A stretch of DNA of 64,000 bases from Ligustrum vulgare (GCA_963555705.1 OY743171.1:25166852-25230851), one strand, 5' to 3'. Positions 22,011 to 34,841 are shown, counted from the stretch's first letter. The notes: generated by a model from the letters alone, not told the origin. Made by a program: numbers and translations.

Positions 22011-23139
22011 TCAGTATTATCACAGATCTGAGCTTCAAAATTCGTTCGTTGCTTTTACAGGTAGTAAAAAAAAATTACTTCAAATAAACAATATAATTCT
22101 TATTCTGTATTTATTTCTGTTAAGTAAAATGCAATTACACATTTTTTTTTTCAAAATTTCATTTTTTCATCAGTAAACAATATTTTTGCCCACACATCTG
22201 TGCGATCTCTAAAGGATTGTTGAGATCCCAGTTCGAAGTGTGATAAATTTCATTTGTAGCTCAGAAATGTGCAGATCTACACAAGGTTTTAAAAAATATC
22301 GGCTTTTGTAAAGTTAAAACTCTTTCTAAATTTTTTCTAACTAAGTATTTGTTAGAGATTTAACATATTTTTTAAATTTTACAATCAATCGATGCACTGA
22401 CTAACTACCGGCTATGCACTGGTATAATTTTTTTTTTAAAAAACATTTTTTCATGCGTGGATGGATATGAAGATAGTTGATCCGTCCATCAAAGCTGTTT
22501 CTGAGAAAACATCAAGAAAGACCACATCAAGAAAAAATAACGAATTCAAAAAAAAAAAAAAAAAAATCAAGGCACACCCCCCTTATCTTTTTTTTCGCAT
22601 AGACTATTTTTTTCAACGAACAAACATGATTTTTTTTTTAATTTTTTTTTTCAAACAATCAATAGAGGCAGAGATTAAATAATGGGTACATGAGCTTAAA
22701 ATTCTTTGTTAAATGTTTTTGTATGCAATGATGGGTTTGAAGAGAGTTAGTCTGTCTAACAAAGGTTTTCCAGGAAAAACACAAAGAATGTGCACCTCCA
22801 ACAAAATAACTAAGTGAAGAATAAATCACGGTAAACCTCTGTTATTATTTTCTTTTTTCAGTATATATACTGTGTTTTTATACGAACAATAATTTATATT
22901 CCATTTAATTTTTTATTTCCATTTCGTTATGAACATTTTAAAAACTGAATAGCCGTGATAATTACCTATTTAAAGTTGAAGATAATTAAATTATGAATTA
23001 GTAAAATCTATTTTATTTAATTAAAATGTTAAGTGCTAAAAAAATGAATAAAGATTTCTTAATATTTACACTATTGAAGAGGAGAAAGCTATAATTTAAT
23101 TAACTTCAAAAATATCTATGAATTTTGAATTCGATAGAA
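22011..23139. other. AT-rich DNA with A/T runs and an imperfect duplication
   Basis: The parts 22450-22680 and 22700-22930 look like diverged copies (GGATGGATATGAAGATAGTTG against TGATGGGTTTGAAGAGAGTTAG, then ACAAAGG/TCAAAGC phrases). Many A and T homopolymers. No gene. Confidence 0.35.
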
Positions 23140-23880
23140 AACATACCTTCCTACGAGCAGTCTGAAAAATTGTTATCTTCATCTACACATAAAATTTAAA
23201 GGTTAAAAAGATTATATATAAATTTTGAAGTAGTATTACAGATATAATCTAGACATTTAAAATACAATTACCATCAGTGTCGAGATTCACAACTGCGCTT
23301 TCAAAAGTTCCACCATCAGGAAGCACGTCTAAATTGTCTGAAAAGAATATAGAACTTGCAATTAAAATTAATTATTATAATTTACAGACATTTCATTATT
23401 TGATTTTTTTCATAATATGAAACCAAATGAATATGTTAGTAAATTGGATGACTTACTCATTTTATTTACTTCATGTAAATCTGGAACAACCTGTTCAAAG
23501 CTGTGCGCAAAGGCATTTGAAGAACTTGAGTTCTCACAAGATAAAACTTGTCTACTAGTTATCTTGAATTTCCCCAATCTCAATACATTTCTATTTGTAA
23601 GTGGTCCATTCCATGCTTGTCGATTAAAATCATTTAAATGTCATATTGGAGTTGTACATCTAACCTCCAAATCTATGTACAAAGAAATAAATACATAAGA
23701 AATTTGATGTATTCAACTGTAAACTATACCAATGTCAAAAAATAATAATTAAAAAATATATAAATATATATTAAAAATAACCATTTGTAATATCACTCAA
23801 TGGCATAGTAGACATGATATTTCTAGTTCTCTTGCCATCATCGTTATGTCTAGCAGATTTACCACCTAAAATGTCTACGA
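23140..23880 (-). pseudogene. Multi-exon gene fragment, unrecognised
   Basis: On the minus strand four exon-like blocks are bounded by consensus splice signals: about 23866-23783 (encoding DDGKRTRN and MSTMPLSDITN, donor GTTATT), 23672-23458 (encoding HLNDFNRQAWNGPLTN and SFEQVVPDLHEVNKM, donor GTAAGT), 23333-23270 (acceptor CTTTTCAG, encoding DNLDVLPDGGTFESAVVNL, donor GTAATT) and 23180-23146 (acceptor TGTGTAG, encoding DEDNNFSDCS). The second exon has an in-frame TGA and the last a TAG, so it is broken. I do not recognise the family. The acidic tail and the LSDITN phrase recall N-terminal regions of plant Helitron-associated or other hypothetical proteins, which is only an impression. Confidence 0.5.
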
Positions 23881-24099
23881 ATTAGAAGTAATTTTTGTAG
23901 AATAAATAGAATGTACACATATATATCTAGAAAACAATAATGAAATATTTATTTTGAAATTTATTTGATGCAAAAAGTTTTTATTTCTATGAAGAAAAAA
24001 TGTATCGGTTCTATGAAGGAAGAACAAGTAAATATTTTTTCAACAGAAATTGAACAGGCTAAATTGTGACTGGATATTCAACTCTTAATCCTAAAAACT

Positions 24100-24791
24100 T
24101 AGGAATGGCAACGGGGCGGGTACGTGGCGGGGATGCCTTTCCCCGTCCCCGCCCCGTTAGTGATTTAACATCCCCATTTTATCGGAGATGGGGCGGTTCG
24201 AGGATCGAGGCGGGGCGGGGCGGGGATAGAAAAATCCCCGTTTATATCCTCATTTGTTTTTTTTTAAGTTTTAAAATAATTTTATGCAGACAATATAAGA
24301 AAACATGCAGTGGATAGCCCTAACATTTTCTAAATCCAGTAATCTTTACACATTATTTGGACATTCGTCTAATATATATATCTTTGTTTGTGTCGTTATT
24401 TTATATTTGATTAGATAAGAAAATACAACTCGATAAGGTTAATAACTAATAATCAGTAACTTTTTCAAAATAAGCATTTAAAGTTTATAACTTGATAAGT
24501 AATAAATTTTTGGTACAAGAAATTTGACATCATATGACTTTTGTACAGATAATATAGGACTTTTTTTTTTGACTTTTTAAACTTTAACGGAACTTGTTAA
24601 TTGGGGATGGGGATCGGGGACGGGGCGGGGATGGGGATAAGACGGTCATCCCCGTACCGCCCCATCCCCGGTTCGGGGATGCCTTTTCATCCCCATTCCC
24701 GCCCCATCTCCGTTTTTGTCGGGGATTCCCCGCCCTGTTCGGGGCGGGTCCCCGTCGATTTCGGGTATTCCCCGCCCCGTTGTCATCCCTA
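24100..24791. mobile_element. hAT-like non-autonomous element with GC-rich ends
   Basis: 692 bp. The left end TAGGAATGGCAACGGGGCGG and the complement of the right end, TAGGGATGACAACGGGGCGG, differ at two of 20 positions. The flanks TAAAAACT (24092-24099) and TATAAACT (24792-24799) are a near-perfect 8-bp duplication, the size hAT elements make. The subterminal 130-190 bp at each end are packed with GGGGCGGGG and CCCCGCCCC repeats, while the middle (24240-24590) is AT-rich. No transposase frame. Open frames at the ends are products of the repeat. Confidence 0.78.
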
Positions 24792-24908
24792 TATAAACTA
24801 CTGAAATAAGTTTCGAGCTATAGCTTGAGTATAGAGGAAAAAAATACTAATTTTAAAAATCTACTTCGAACCAATCATTCCTTATAATACACACAGTTTC
24901 CTCGTAAC

Positions 24909-25250
24909 TGTCACCATTTACGCACATAGTTTCCCACCCATTTTTACCTGTCATTTTAGGAAATTTCTTATTTTTATCAATTTATGTTAATACATTAATT
25001 AGGAAAGTTCAATTAATGCAGATAATAAACGATTTATGGATTTGTGAAAAAAAAAATATCTATAAAAAGTCAAATTATAATTTTTTTATTTTGATAATTA
25101 TTGCATTATTTTGAAGTAGAAAAATATGCAATATAGATGTGAAATCTAAGATCTCAACGAGAAATTTAATACAAACTAAGAAATGATAGCAAATTCTAAA
25201 CATATCATTTGTAAAATCGTTTAAGTGCAAAATGTAAAAGTTTTACTTAT
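24909..25250. repeat. AT-rich dispersed repeat, copy R1
   Basis: About 340 bp shared with R3 (26591-26931), from ACGCACATAGTTTCCC through a GATCTCAACG phrase to AAAATCGTTTAAGT. Orientation is the same. Family unknown; see R3. Confidence 0.6.
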
Positions 25251-25327
25251 ACTTTTTACTTTTTTCTAACATTTAATCTTTTTAATTTATCTCATTTAAT
25301 CTATAGATATATAATAATAGGATAAAC

Positions 25328-25465
25328 GTCACCATTTTATATGCATAGTTTCTCGCCCATTTCCACCTGCAATTTTAGGAATTTTTTTATCAATTTATTT
25401 TAATACATAAATTAGAAAAGTTTAATTAATGCATGTAATAAATGATTTATGGATTTGTGAAAAAT
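25328..25465. repeat. AT-rich dispersed repeat, truncated copy R2
   Basis: Matches the first 140 bp or so of R1/R3 (GCATAGTTTCTCGCCCATTT to GATTTATGGATTTGTG) and then changes to unrelated sequence near 25470, beginning CATACTATATATAAAAGT. Confidence 0.5.
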
Positions 25466-26566
25466 CATATTATATTCATACTATATATAAAAGTAAGACA
25501 CTTCTCAAAAACAATTCTTGACCATTTTTCCCGCCCATTTTTTTCTATAAATAGTAAGTTCTCATAAAATTAAACATCTTTATTTGTGCCAAATGTGAAT
25601 GCAACGTGATTAACGTGAATGCAAAATAAATGTATACCAAATGTGAATGCAAAATCTGGATAAATGTGAACGCATTTATTATATTTTATACACACACACA
25701 CATGTAAGTACTAATATTATGGTAAATACTAAACAGTGGTTGATATTTTTTAATCAGTTTTAATTTTATTATTAACACTAATACTGAATGATTTCAATTA
25801 ATATTTTTAGTTATCAGTATTAAAATTATCATTTAATTATTATTTTTTATTTATTTGTTGTTCTTAATATTATAAATTTTATGCGTAAATCATTTGTTAT
25901 CTTTAATATTAAAAATCATATTTTCTGAAATATATATGTGGTTGAAAAAATGCGTTATAAATAATTTATTAAAAAAGTTATTGAACGAAGACTCATATTG
26001 AATAATTAATACTTTAATTTCTTTTTAGTTAATAATATCAATAGAATGATTAATATTTTTTAATCATTCTTAATTTTAATAAACTTTTAAAGATTATAGG
26101 GTATAAGATTTTCATTATAATTTCATAATCTCCAACTTTACTCGGTTGTCATATCATGATAATAATTGCGAGATTTTCAAATTATTATTTTTATTACTTA
26201 TTATATTAAATAAAGTTTTATTGGTTGAATTCAAATATTTTGTTTACTTATTTTCTAATTATTGTCATTGATGTTTTGAATGAAATTGTAAAGTATGCTA
26301 AATATGAGAGTCAAATGTAGAAATTATGAAAAATATATTAATACATTTGACATACATCAATATTTGTACACATAATATTACATCAAACATGATATACCAT
26401 TAAAAAAAGCTACTAAATTTATATTTTTAATAAAGTTAATAATAATTCATCAAAATTATTGAAATCAATAGTCATTTATTATTTAAATATATAAATTGAC
26501 GTTTATTAAATAAAGTAGTTTTTAATAATTTGAATTAGTTATATTATTTTTCAAATTCTAATAATC
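25466..26566. other. AT-rich DNA, no gene seen
   Basis: Very AT-rich with many short AT words. No coding frame. Confidence 0.45.
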
Positions 26567-26590
26567 TATACATATATAATAGTGAGATAA

Positions 26591-26931
26591 CCATCACTAT
26601 TTTACGCACATAGTTTCCCGCCCATTTTCACCTGTCATTTTAGGAAATTTCTTATTTTTATTAATTTATTTAAATACATCAATTAGGAAAGTTCGATTAA
26701 TGCATGTAGTAAATAATTTATGGATTTGTGAAAAAATATCTATAAAAAGTCAAACCATAGATTATTTTTTTCCTTTTGATAATTATTGCATTATTTTGAA
26801 GTAAAAAAATATGCAATGGGTGTCAAATCCAAGATCTCAACGGGAAGTTTAGTCCAAGCTAAGAAATGAGAGCAAAATCTAAAGATATCATTCGTAAAAT
26901 CGTTTTAAATACTAAATGTAAGAGTTTACTT
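26591..26931. repeat. AT-rich dispersed repeat, copy R3
   Basis: Same unit as R1. It is preceded at about 26567 by TCTATACATATATAATAGTG, and R2 at about 25300 by TCTATAGATATATAATAATA. Starts of the form TCTATA-(AT)n resemble 5' ends of plant Helitrons, so these may be Helitron ends; no CTRR end with hairpin was identified. Confidence 0.55.
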
Positions 26932-27541
26932 TTTATAGCGCCTCGAGTTATAAATTGTACATTGAGTCATAGCCTTCTAATCAAAAGTCCTTGAGTAATG
27001 GAAAGCTGAAAATTCAAGACAATTTATCTAGTCTATTCAAGATCTAAATCCACGCATTGATGAAAAATCAAACTCTCTTGTAGACTAGTCTTTTTTATTG
27101 ATTAGTATTTTTTTTTTAAATACCTTATATCCACTTCCCATCAGAGAAGATGTACATATAATTTTAGAAATAAGCTTCCAAAGGCTCATTCAGGGATTTC
27201 ATTTTCTAAACTTTATGTATACAATCAAATGCGACGATAATTTGAAACAAGATGACTTCTGTACCCAAGTCGTTATATAATATATATTGCTTGCTTTGGG
27301 AAGGCATCTTTCATCTTACCCCTAACAAACTTTTATTATATTCTCCAAGATTTGATCTTAGTAGTCTTCTACACACTTTTTTTAGCTGATCTTGGAAAAT
27401 TGAGACATGGGAATAAAATGGATGGAATGTATAATTTTTCATGTTAAATTCTTGTGGGTCAATTTTTTCTTAATTTTTTTTAATGCTTCATTTCTATTAA
27501 TTTTCTTTTCATTGGACTACAAATCTCTTCAAACATAGACT
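26932..27541. other. Left flank of the PIF/Harbinger ORF1
   Basis: No coding frame or terminal inverted repeat was recognised. The left end of the DNA transposon should lie here or further left. Confidence 0.4.
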
Positions 27542-27628
27542 ATGGGGGGTCATAGAGGTAGAACAAAGGAACCAATGACATGGTCACATGAGAATGAGCA
27601 TGCCTTCATCATAATTCTTTATGATCAT
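27542..27628 (+). pseudogene. Harbinger ORF1, first part (MYB/SANT-like)
   Basis: 29 codons open from ATG at 27542, including MTWSHENEHAFIIILYDH, the start of a trihelix/MYB-SANT-like domain (normally W-T/S plus acidic helix). The frame runs exactly into the inserted Athila LTR at 27629 and continues in the same frame at 38094 after one copy of the duplicated ATCAT. This ORF1 protein partners the transposase in this superfamily. Confidence 0.72.
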
Positions 27629-29174
27629 TGATAAGTACGTTTTGCGTACTTATCTTGGCTTTAAATTTAGACAATTGTAAGTGTTTTAGAATATGATATT
27701 GCTAATTATATATTTATTTTATTTGTTTTAGGAAAAAAATCAAATTTGGATGCGTTTGAAGGAAAAACGAAGAAAAGATATAGAAACCGTACAAAAAATG
27801 GTAAAGTGAGATTAAAGTGCAAACTTCCAAAAATTGAAGAACTCGAATTGGTATAAATGAAGACATGGGCTACACAATTAAATACTTAAGGATCAACTTG
27901 AATTGTTTGAAAAAATTGAGATCTTAAGGTACATTTTTTTTAATGATAATTGGGCCCTAAATATGATTTGAAATTGGACTCCTTGGGCTACAAGAAGACA
28001 GAAGACTCGGCTGAATATAAGTAGGGCAGAATACATACGCTGCTGAAAAAAAAAAAACATAGAGAGCAGCCGTGAGGTCAGAGCAAGCAGCTGGGAATTA
28101 ACTAGGACAAGGACAGCTGACTGGATTAAGGCTGGAGATATACATATATTATATATACATTACCAAAGAGAGAGTTGGGCAGCTTTTGGAAAAAAAAAGA
28201 GAAAAAGGAAGCAGACGTGTGCTGGTGAATAATTAGAGAGAATTGACTTGCGGCTAGAAAATTAATTGGTTGGTTTGTTGTGGAATTGACATTGAGGCAA
28301 TTGAAGAAGTTGGCTGTGATTAATTTGGAAGAACTTGGCAGCTGGTGCAAAGTAGTCGGCTGATACATTGGTGAAATAAAAAAAGTGCACTGTTTGCAAA
28401 ATTTTGGATTCAACCGGGTGATGTTTATCAATTCTTTTATTGATCATTCACAAATTATTATGCTAGACTAATTTTCTTTATGTATTGGATAAAGATGAAA
28501 TTTGCTATTAATTTATTTTGATTCGATAATTAGTAGTTTAATAATTTCTTGTGTTGTCTTGATTGATTTTGCATGCTTTATTGTTATTATTATTTGATTG
28601 AGTGGCCATCAGTTAAATATATCGTTACTTGTTGTAGTCTTGGAAAAGTCACAATAAGTTGGAACATTGCATGATCAACACATGAACACTAGATGTTAGG
28701 AATAACACTATGACATGTGCAATCTAATTGATAATTGTGTGATTTAATGCGTTCTAAACATTCGTATTCGGACTAGGAATAGATTCGTTTCATGTTTGGG
28801 ATAGATTTAATTTGTCTTGGAAAAGAAAATTAATTGTATGTGAATTATCGATTGTCAAGAAACGCATGAATGATTTAAACTACGAATTGTTGAATTGAGA
28901 TAGGTGATAACAAGTGGATTCGGATTCCAATACATGCTCTCCATTCATATTTTACTCCCAAACATTTGTTTTTATTTAAGTTTTATTTATTGCAATTTTT
29001 TAGAATAGATAGAAAAACAAAAGCATCTTTTTATTTTAATTGTTTTCATTAATTGAGTTGACGATAAACTAGTAATTAGGACTAAACATTATTCCTCGTG
29101 GGAACGATACTCTCAACTCATCACAATTATTACTTGTCAACGATCCTGTACACTTGCGGGATTCGAACCGAACA
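27629..29174 (+). mobile_element. 5' LTR of Athila element B
   Basis: 1546 bp, starting TGATAAG and ending CGAACCGAACA. It opens with a 10-bp stem hairpin (GATAAGTACG...CGTACTTATC, 27630-27654). A TATA-like ATATAAG is at about 28014. The last bases include GGGATTCGAACC. Confidence 0.93.
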
Positions 29175-29180
29175 AGTTTT

Positions 29181-29198
29181 TGGCGTCGTTGCCGGGGA
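29181..29198 (+). promoter_or_regulatory. Primer-binding site, tRNA-Asp
   Basis: TGGCGTCGTTGCCGGGGA matches the complement of the 3' end of plant tRNA-Asp (TGGCGCCGTTGCCGGGGA) with one mismatch. tRNA-Asp priming is typical for Athila elements. It lies 6 bases after the LTR. Confidence 0.88.
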
Positions 29199-29345
29199 GT
29201 AACAGATTTAGTATAATTATTAGTTTACCTTTAATTCAATTAAATTTTGATTTTTAGTTTTTAGTTTTCATTATTTTTATTTTTACTTTGTTTTGGTTAT
29301 TCATAATTCCTTATTTCTCTCTTCACATTGGTCATTGAGTAGTAT

Positions 29346-32300
29346 ATGCTAGGTTTTAACGAGCCTGAACTATTACCAATAGATCCTAAAATAGAGAGAA
29401 CCTTTAGACAACGTAGAAAAGAACAAAGAGAAAACAGGGATATGGCAAATAATCAAAATCAAAATCAATTGCCACTTGCTCCTCATGAGCAAGAAGTGCA
29501 AATTCAACCAGGAGCAGTTCACGATAATGCTCAAGCGCTGGTTGGGGATTATGTAAATCCCGCGCCTGCCCCTGTACAACAAACTATTGTTTATCCACCA
29601 TTCGGGCAGGCAAATTACCACCTTAGACCTGATGTCATAAAATTATTTCAAAATCATCAAGACATCAAGTTCTTTGGTAAGGCGACTGAAAATCCGCATG
29701 AGCACATTCAAGCCTTTTTAATGCTATGCGATGTAATCGGTCACGAAGGGATGTCAGCAGACGCTTTTCGAGTGCGTTTGTTTCCCCATACTTTAAAAGA
29801 TAATGCTAGGGAATGGCTACGCTCATTAGCTCCTAGAAGCATTGTATCTTGGAATGATATGGTGCAAAAATTCACCATGAAATTTTTCCCTCCATCTCGA
29901 GTTCTCCAAATCAGAAATGAAGTTCACACTTTCAAACAACGAGACCTTGAGAGTTACCCTGAGGCATGGACAAGATTCAAGGACTATTTTAGAAAGTGTC
30001 CAAATTTGGACATACCAAAAAATGCTCAGGTTTACATCTTTTATTTAGGATTGCGTCCTGAATACCGCAATATGCTTGATGCTTCGGCAGGGGGATCAGT
30101 AATGAGATTAGATATTGACCGAGCACATGAACTATATGAGAGAATTGCGGAGAACCAGGCGATGTGGCCTACTGAAAGGGAAATTCCAAGAAAAGTATCT
30201 GGTGTCCACAATGTCGATGCAGTTACGCAATTGGCAGCCCAAATGGAAGTGATTTCAAAAAAGCTGGACAATTTAACTCGACCTGTGAACATGGTGCAAC
30301 AACCAACACCAATTTGCGAAGGATGCGGGGCAGATCATGTTACAGCTAGTTGTCCTTTAGCCTCAACACATGGAATGCAATGTGAGAATGTCAACTATGC
30401 CCAGAATTTTCAGAAGTATCAAAATAACCCCTATTCTAATACCTATAATCCAGGGTGGAGAAATAATCCAAATTTCTCTTGGTCTAACAATCAAAGTCAA
30501 AGTCATGAAGGAAATTTTCAAACAAAACCACCAGGTTTTCAACATCAACAACAACAGCAACTAAAGAAGCCATTGTTGGAAGACATGTTTGCACAGTATA
30601 TGGCAAAGACTGAACAAGTCTTTCAAAATCAACAGGCAGCTATAAAAAATTTGGAAAATCAAATGGGACAGATGGCTGTAGCATTAACAAGCAGAAATCA
30701 AGGAACTCTACCAAGCAACACAGAGAAAAATCCTAAGGAACAGGTACAAGCTATTACCACTAGAAGTGGTATACAACTACCTGAAATAACTGTTAAGAGA
30801 CCACCAATTGCCACAGAGAAGGTACCTAATACTGAAAAGGAACAAGTGGACCAATTCGACGACTCAATAAAAGGAAATCAAGAAGAAGCTTCAGAAGCTC
30901 CACAAGTTAAAGCAACTGTTCCTGTAAAGGCATATGTACCTCCTATTCCATTCCCACAAAGGTTGCAAAGACACAAGCTTGATAAACAATTTGCAAAATT
31001 TTTGGAGGTGTTCAAGAAATTGCACATCAACATACCATTTGCAGATGCCTTGGCACAAATGCCCAGCTATGCTAAGTTTATGAAGGACATATTGTCAAAC
31101 AAGAGAAGGCTGGAGGAGAATGAAACTGTGATGTTGACTGAGGATTGCAGTGCTAGACTATTACACAAGTTGCCACCAAAATTGAAAGACCCTGAGAGTT
31201 TCATTATTCCCTGCAATATTGGTAACAAGTTTGTGGATGATGCACTTTGTGATTTAGGCGCAAGCATTAATTTGATGCCATTGTCTCTTTTCAAAAAGCT
31301 TGGTTTGGGGGAAGCAAAAGCCACTACTATCACCCTACAGCTAGCTGACAGGTCAATCAAACACCCTAGGGGGATAGTGGAAGATATTCTGGTAAAGGTT
31401 GATAAATTCATTTTTCCAGCAGATTTTGTAATCTTGGACATGGAAGAAGACAGAGACGTCCCCCTCATTTTGGGACATCCATTTTTAGCCACTGGTAGAG
31501 CATTGATTGATGTGCAGAAGGGACAATTGATTTTTAGAATCAATGATGAAGAATTAAAAATCAATGTTTTCAACGCAATCAAATTTGGAGATGAAGTCGA
31601 ATCCTGCTATCAAATTGATGCAATAGACAAAGTCGTGACAAAGGAGTTCATGCTTGATCACCATCAAGATCCGCTTGAGGCTTGTATGATGTACTCTGGA
31701 AAACGTCCATGTCCCTCTGAAAAAGTGGAGAAATGCATTCGAGATTTGGAAGCAATTCCCCCATGCATAAAACAACCCATGTTGGAGCTAAGTGAAGGTT
31801 CTGAGAAATCTCTACCATCTATTCAAAAGGCTCCAACACTTGAGTTAAAACAACTTCCACCTCATCTGCGATATGCATACCTAGAAGAGAAGAACACACT
31901 TCCAATTATCATATCTAACTCTCTTTCCGAGAATGAAGAAGATCAATTGCTTAGAGTTCTTCGAGATCACAAAACTGCAATTGGATGGACAATTTCTGAC
32001 ATAAAAGGAATTAGTCCTTCCCTTTGCATGCACAAGATTCTAATGGAAGATGAGTTCAAACCATCAATTGAACGACAACGCAGATTGAACCCAAACATGC
32101 AGGAGGTTGTGAAAGCAGAAGTGCTGAAATTGTTGGATGCAGGAATGATATATCCTATATCTAATAGCCATTGGGTAAGTCCTGTGCATGTAGTTCCCAA
32201 AAAGGGAGGAATTACAGTGGTCCCAAATGAAAATAATGAGCTCATTCCAACACACACAGTAACATGTTGGCGAGTTTGCGTTGACTATCGCAAGCTCAAT

Positions 32301-34841
32301 AATGCCACTAGGAAGGATCATTTTCTCCTTCCTTTCATTGATCAAATGCTGGAAAGACTTGCAGGGCATTCACATTATTGTTTCCTGGATGGGTATTCGG
32401 GATATAATCAGATTCCCATAGCACCAGAAGATCAGGAGAAAACTACTTTCACTTGTCCTTATGGGACTTTTGCATACAGAAGAATGCCTTTTGGACTATG
32501 TAATGCTCCAGCTACTTTTCAGAGATGTATGACGTCCATCTTCTCTGATATGGTGGGTAAGATCATTGAGGTATTCATGGATGATTTCTCAGTATTTGGG
32601 TCTTCATTCAATGAATGTTTAAGACACTTAAAGACAGTGATGCAGAGGTGCGAAGAGACTAACCTAGTGCTCAACTGGGAGAAATGTCACTTTATGGTTC
32701 AGGAAGGAATTGTTTTAGGACACTTAATTTCAGCAAGAGGAATTGAAGTGGACAAGGCCAAGATACAAGTGATAGAGAAGTTACCTCCACCTAGTACAGT
32801 AAAAGGGATCAGAAGTTTCTTGGGATATGCTGGTTTCTATCGGCGTTTCATCAAAGATTTTTCAAAAATAACCAAACCTCTTTGCACACTGTTGGAAAAG
32901 GATGTCCCTTTTAACTTTTCTGAGGAGTGTTTGGATGCATTTAACAATTTAAAAGAAAAATTGGTCACGGCTCCAGTGTTATCTTCACCTGATTGGGGTT
33001 ATCCATTCGAATTAATGTGTGATGCTAGTGACTATGCAATTGGAGCAGTTTTGGGGCAACGAAAGAACAAAATCCTACATGTGATTTATTATGCCAGAAG
33101 GACTGTAGATGAAGCTCAGTTAAATTATGCCACCACAGAAAAAGAGCTTTTGGCAGTGGTGTTCGCCTTTGATAAATTCAGATCTTATTTGATTGGATCA
33201 AAGGTGATAGTGTACACTGATCATTCAGCACTGAAGTACCTGTTTGAAAAGAAGGATGTTAAACCAAGACTTATCAGATGGATACTTCTATTACAGGAAT
33301 TCAATTTGGAAATTAGGGATAAAAAAGGTTGTGAGAACTTGGTAGCTGATCTTTTATCTCGCATGGAGCAGCAAGAAGAAGATCCTTCAGGTGAAATCAA
33401 TGAGATATTTCCAGATGAAACTCTTTTGAAAATCGAGATAGCACCTTGGTATGCTGATTATGTAAATTATTTGGCAAGTGCTGTGATTCCCCCAGAGTAT
33501 TCAAGTCAACAGAAGAAGAAATTTTTCAGTGATCTTAAGCATTACTTTTGGGATGATCCATTCCTCTATAGAAGAGACCCAGATCAAATCATACGTCGTT
33601 GCGTGCCAGAAGAAGAACAGGAACAGATTCTAGAACACTGTCACTCTGCTCCATACGGGGGTCATTTCGCAGCTACCAAAACAGTAGCTAAAGTCTTACA
33701 ATCTGGTTTTTATTGGCCTACACTGTTTAGGGATGCTTATGCCTTAGTGAAAAAGTGTGATAAGTGCCAAAGACAAGGGAATATCTCAAGGAAGAATGAG
33801 ATGCCTTTAAACAATATTTTAGAAGTTGAGTTATTTGATGTTTGGGGCATTGACTTCATGGGACCATTCCCATCTTCATATGGTCAACAATATATTTTGG
33901 TGGCTGTAGATTATGTATCTAAATGGGTTGAGGCTGTTGCTTTGCCAACAAATGATGGACGAGTTGTAACACAATTCATAAAGAAGAACATTTTCTCAAG
34001 GTATGGCACACCTCAAGCTATCATTAGTGATGGAGGAAAACACTTTTGCAACCTCCAATTCTCAGCATTGTTAGCTAAATATGGAGTCAAACATCGAGTT
34101 GCAACACCTTATCATCCTCAGACAAGTGGACAGGTTGAAATTTCCAATAGAGAGCTAAAAAAAATTCTTGAGGCAACAGTTAATACATCACGCACTGATT
34201 GGTCAAAGAAGCTGGATGATGTATTATGGGCATATCGCACAGCCTTCAAGACACCAATTGGGATGTCCCCTTATCGGTTAGTCTTTGGAAAAGCATGTCA
34301 CTTGCCAGTAGAGCTTGAGCATAAAGCATATTGGGCAACACATTTGCTGAATTTTGATATGAAGTCAGCTGGACAGAAGAGAATCCTACAACTAAATGAG
34401 CTTGACGAATTTAGATTGGGGGCATATGAGAATGCCAAGTTGTATAAGGAAAAGACAAAAAAATGGCACGATAAGCATATCAAAGAAAAGGAGTTTGTGG
34501 TTGGTCAACAAGTTTTGATGTTCAATTCTTGCCTCAAGCTCTTTCCAGGGAAGTTAAAATCCAGATGGTCAGGTCCATACACAGTTGTGGCTGTTTATCC
34601 TTATGGGACAGTGGAGGTTGTTTCACAAGATCATTTGAGACGATTCAAGATTAATGGCCAGTGGTTGAAAGCTTATTGGGGGGTGATTACTCCAATGAGA
34701 AGACAAACCTACCACTTGAAAATCCAAATGAAGAGTAGCCACAATATCAAAGTCAAGCTAATGACTATAAACAAGCGCTTGTTGGGAGGCAACCCAATTT
34801 TCTTCTCTTTTACTTATTTAGTTTTATACGCATTAGTTTAA
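29346..34841 (+). CDS. Athila element B Gag-Pol polyprotein, 1831 aa
   Basis: Gag occupies about residues 30-330 ([19 protein letters not shown] and LKDNAREWL), with a zinc knuckle C-x2-C-x3-H-x4-C near 324-336 (one residue short of the usual spacing). Protease has [11 protein letters not shown] near 635, the D-x-G-A form usual for Athila. RT has [11 protein letters not shown] near 975, [13 protein letters not shown] and the catalytic FMDDF near 1076. RNase H runs from about 1220 ([14 protein letters not shown]) to VADLLSR near 1333. Integrase has the H-H-C-C zinc region (about 1430-1478), catalytic D in [10 protein letters not shown] and [10 protein letters not shown] in [11 protein letters not shown], and a GPYTVV C-terminal domain. 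There is no chromodomain, as expected for Athila. The frame is unbroken. The start at 29346 is the first ATG, about 150 bases after the primer site; the Met at about residue 33 is an alternative. Confidence 0.93.
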   Translation: MLGFNEPELLPIDPKIERTFRQRRKEQRENRDMANNQNQNQLPLAPHEQEVQIQPGAVHDNAQALVGDYVNPAPAPVQQTIVYPPFGQANYHLRPDVIKLFQNHQDIKFFGKATENPHEHIQAFLMLCDVIGHEGMSADAFRVRLFPHTLKDNAREWLRSLAPRSIVSWNDMVQKFTMKFFPPSRVLQIRNEVHTFKQRDLESYPEAWTRFKDYFRKCPNLDIPKNAQVYIFYLGLRPEYRNMLDASAGGSVMRLDIDRAHELYERIAENQAMWPTEREIPRKVSGVHNVDAVTQLAAQMEVISKKLDNLTRPVNMVQQPTPICEGCGADHVTASCPLASTHGMQCENVNYAQNFQKYQNNPYSNTYNPGWRNNPNFSWSNNQSQSHEGNFQTKPPGFQHQQQQQLKKPLLEDMFAQYMAKTEQVFQNQQAAIKNLENQMGQMAVALTSRNQGTLPSNTEKNPKEQVQAITTRSGIQLPEITVKRPPIATEKVPNTEKEQVDQFDDSIKGNQEEASEAPQVKATVPVKAYVPPIPFPQRLQRHKLDKQFAKFLEVFKKLHINIPFADALAQMPSYAKFMKDILSNKRRLEENETVMLTEDCSARLLHKLPPKLKDPESFIIPCNIGNKFVDDALCDLGASINLMPLSLFKKLGLGEAKATTITLQLADRSIKHPRGIVEDILVKVDKFIFPADFVILDMEEDRDVPLILGHPFLATGRALIDVQKGQLIFRINDEELKINVFNAIKFGDEVESCYQIDAIDKVVTKEFMLDHHQDPLEACMMYSGKRPCPSEKVEKCIRDLEAIPPCIKQPMLELSEGSEKSLPSIQKAPTLELKQLPPHLRYAYLEEKNTLPIIISNSLSENEEDQLLRVLRDHKTAIGWTISDIKGISPSLCMHKILMEDEFKPSIERQRRLNPNMQEVVKAEVLKLLDAGMIYPISNSHWVSPVHVVPKKGGITVVPNENNELIPTHTVTCWRVCVDYRKLNNATRKDHFLLPFIDQMLERLAGHSHYCFLDGYSGYNQIPIAPEDQEKTTFTCPYGTFAYRRMPFGLCNAPATFQRCMTSIFSDMVGKIIEVFMDDFSVFGSSFNECLRHLKTVMQRCEETNLVLNWEKCHFMVQEGIVLGHLISARGIEVDKAKIQVIEKLPPPSTVKGIRSFLGYAGFYRRFIKDFSKITKPLCTLLEKDVPFNFSEECLDAFNNLKEKLVTAPVLSSPDWGYPFELMCDASDYAIGAVLGQRKNKILHVIYYARRTVDEAQLNYATTEKELLAVVFAFDKFRSYLIGSKVIVYTDHSALKYLFEKKDVKPRLIRWILLLQEFNLEIRDKKGCENLVADLLSRMEQQEEDPSGEINEIFPDETLLKIEIAPWYADYVNYLASAVIPPEYSSQQKKKFFSDLKHYFWDDPFLYRRDPDQIIRRCVPEEEQEQILEHCHSAPYGGHFAATKTVAKVLQSGFYWPTLFRDAYALVKKCDKCQRQGNISRKNEMPLNNILEVELFDVWGIDFMGPFPSSYGQQYILVAVDYVSKWVEAVALPTNDGRVVTQFIKKNIFSRYGTPQAIISDGGKHFCNLQFSALLAKYGVKHRVATPYHPQTSGQVEISNRELKKILEATVNTSRTDWSKKLDDVLWAYRTAFKTPIGMSPYRLVFGKACHLPVELEHKAYWATHLLNFDMKSAGQKRILQLNELDEFRLGAYENAKLYKEKTKKWHDKHIKEKEFVVGQQVLMFNSCLKLFPGKLKSRWSGPYTVVAVYPYGTVEVVSQDHLRRFKINGQWLKAYWGVITPMRRQTYHLKIQMKSSHNIKVKLMTINKRLLGGNPIFFSFTYLVLYALV

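Noticed and set aside
24066..24317. Coding frames at both ends of the hAT-like element (also 24594-24809)
   Set aside because: Gly/Arg/Pro-rich translation of the GGGGCGGGG repeats; no transposase motif.
31067..31582. 171-codon minus-strand frame
   Set aside because: Antisense shadow of the Athila protease region.
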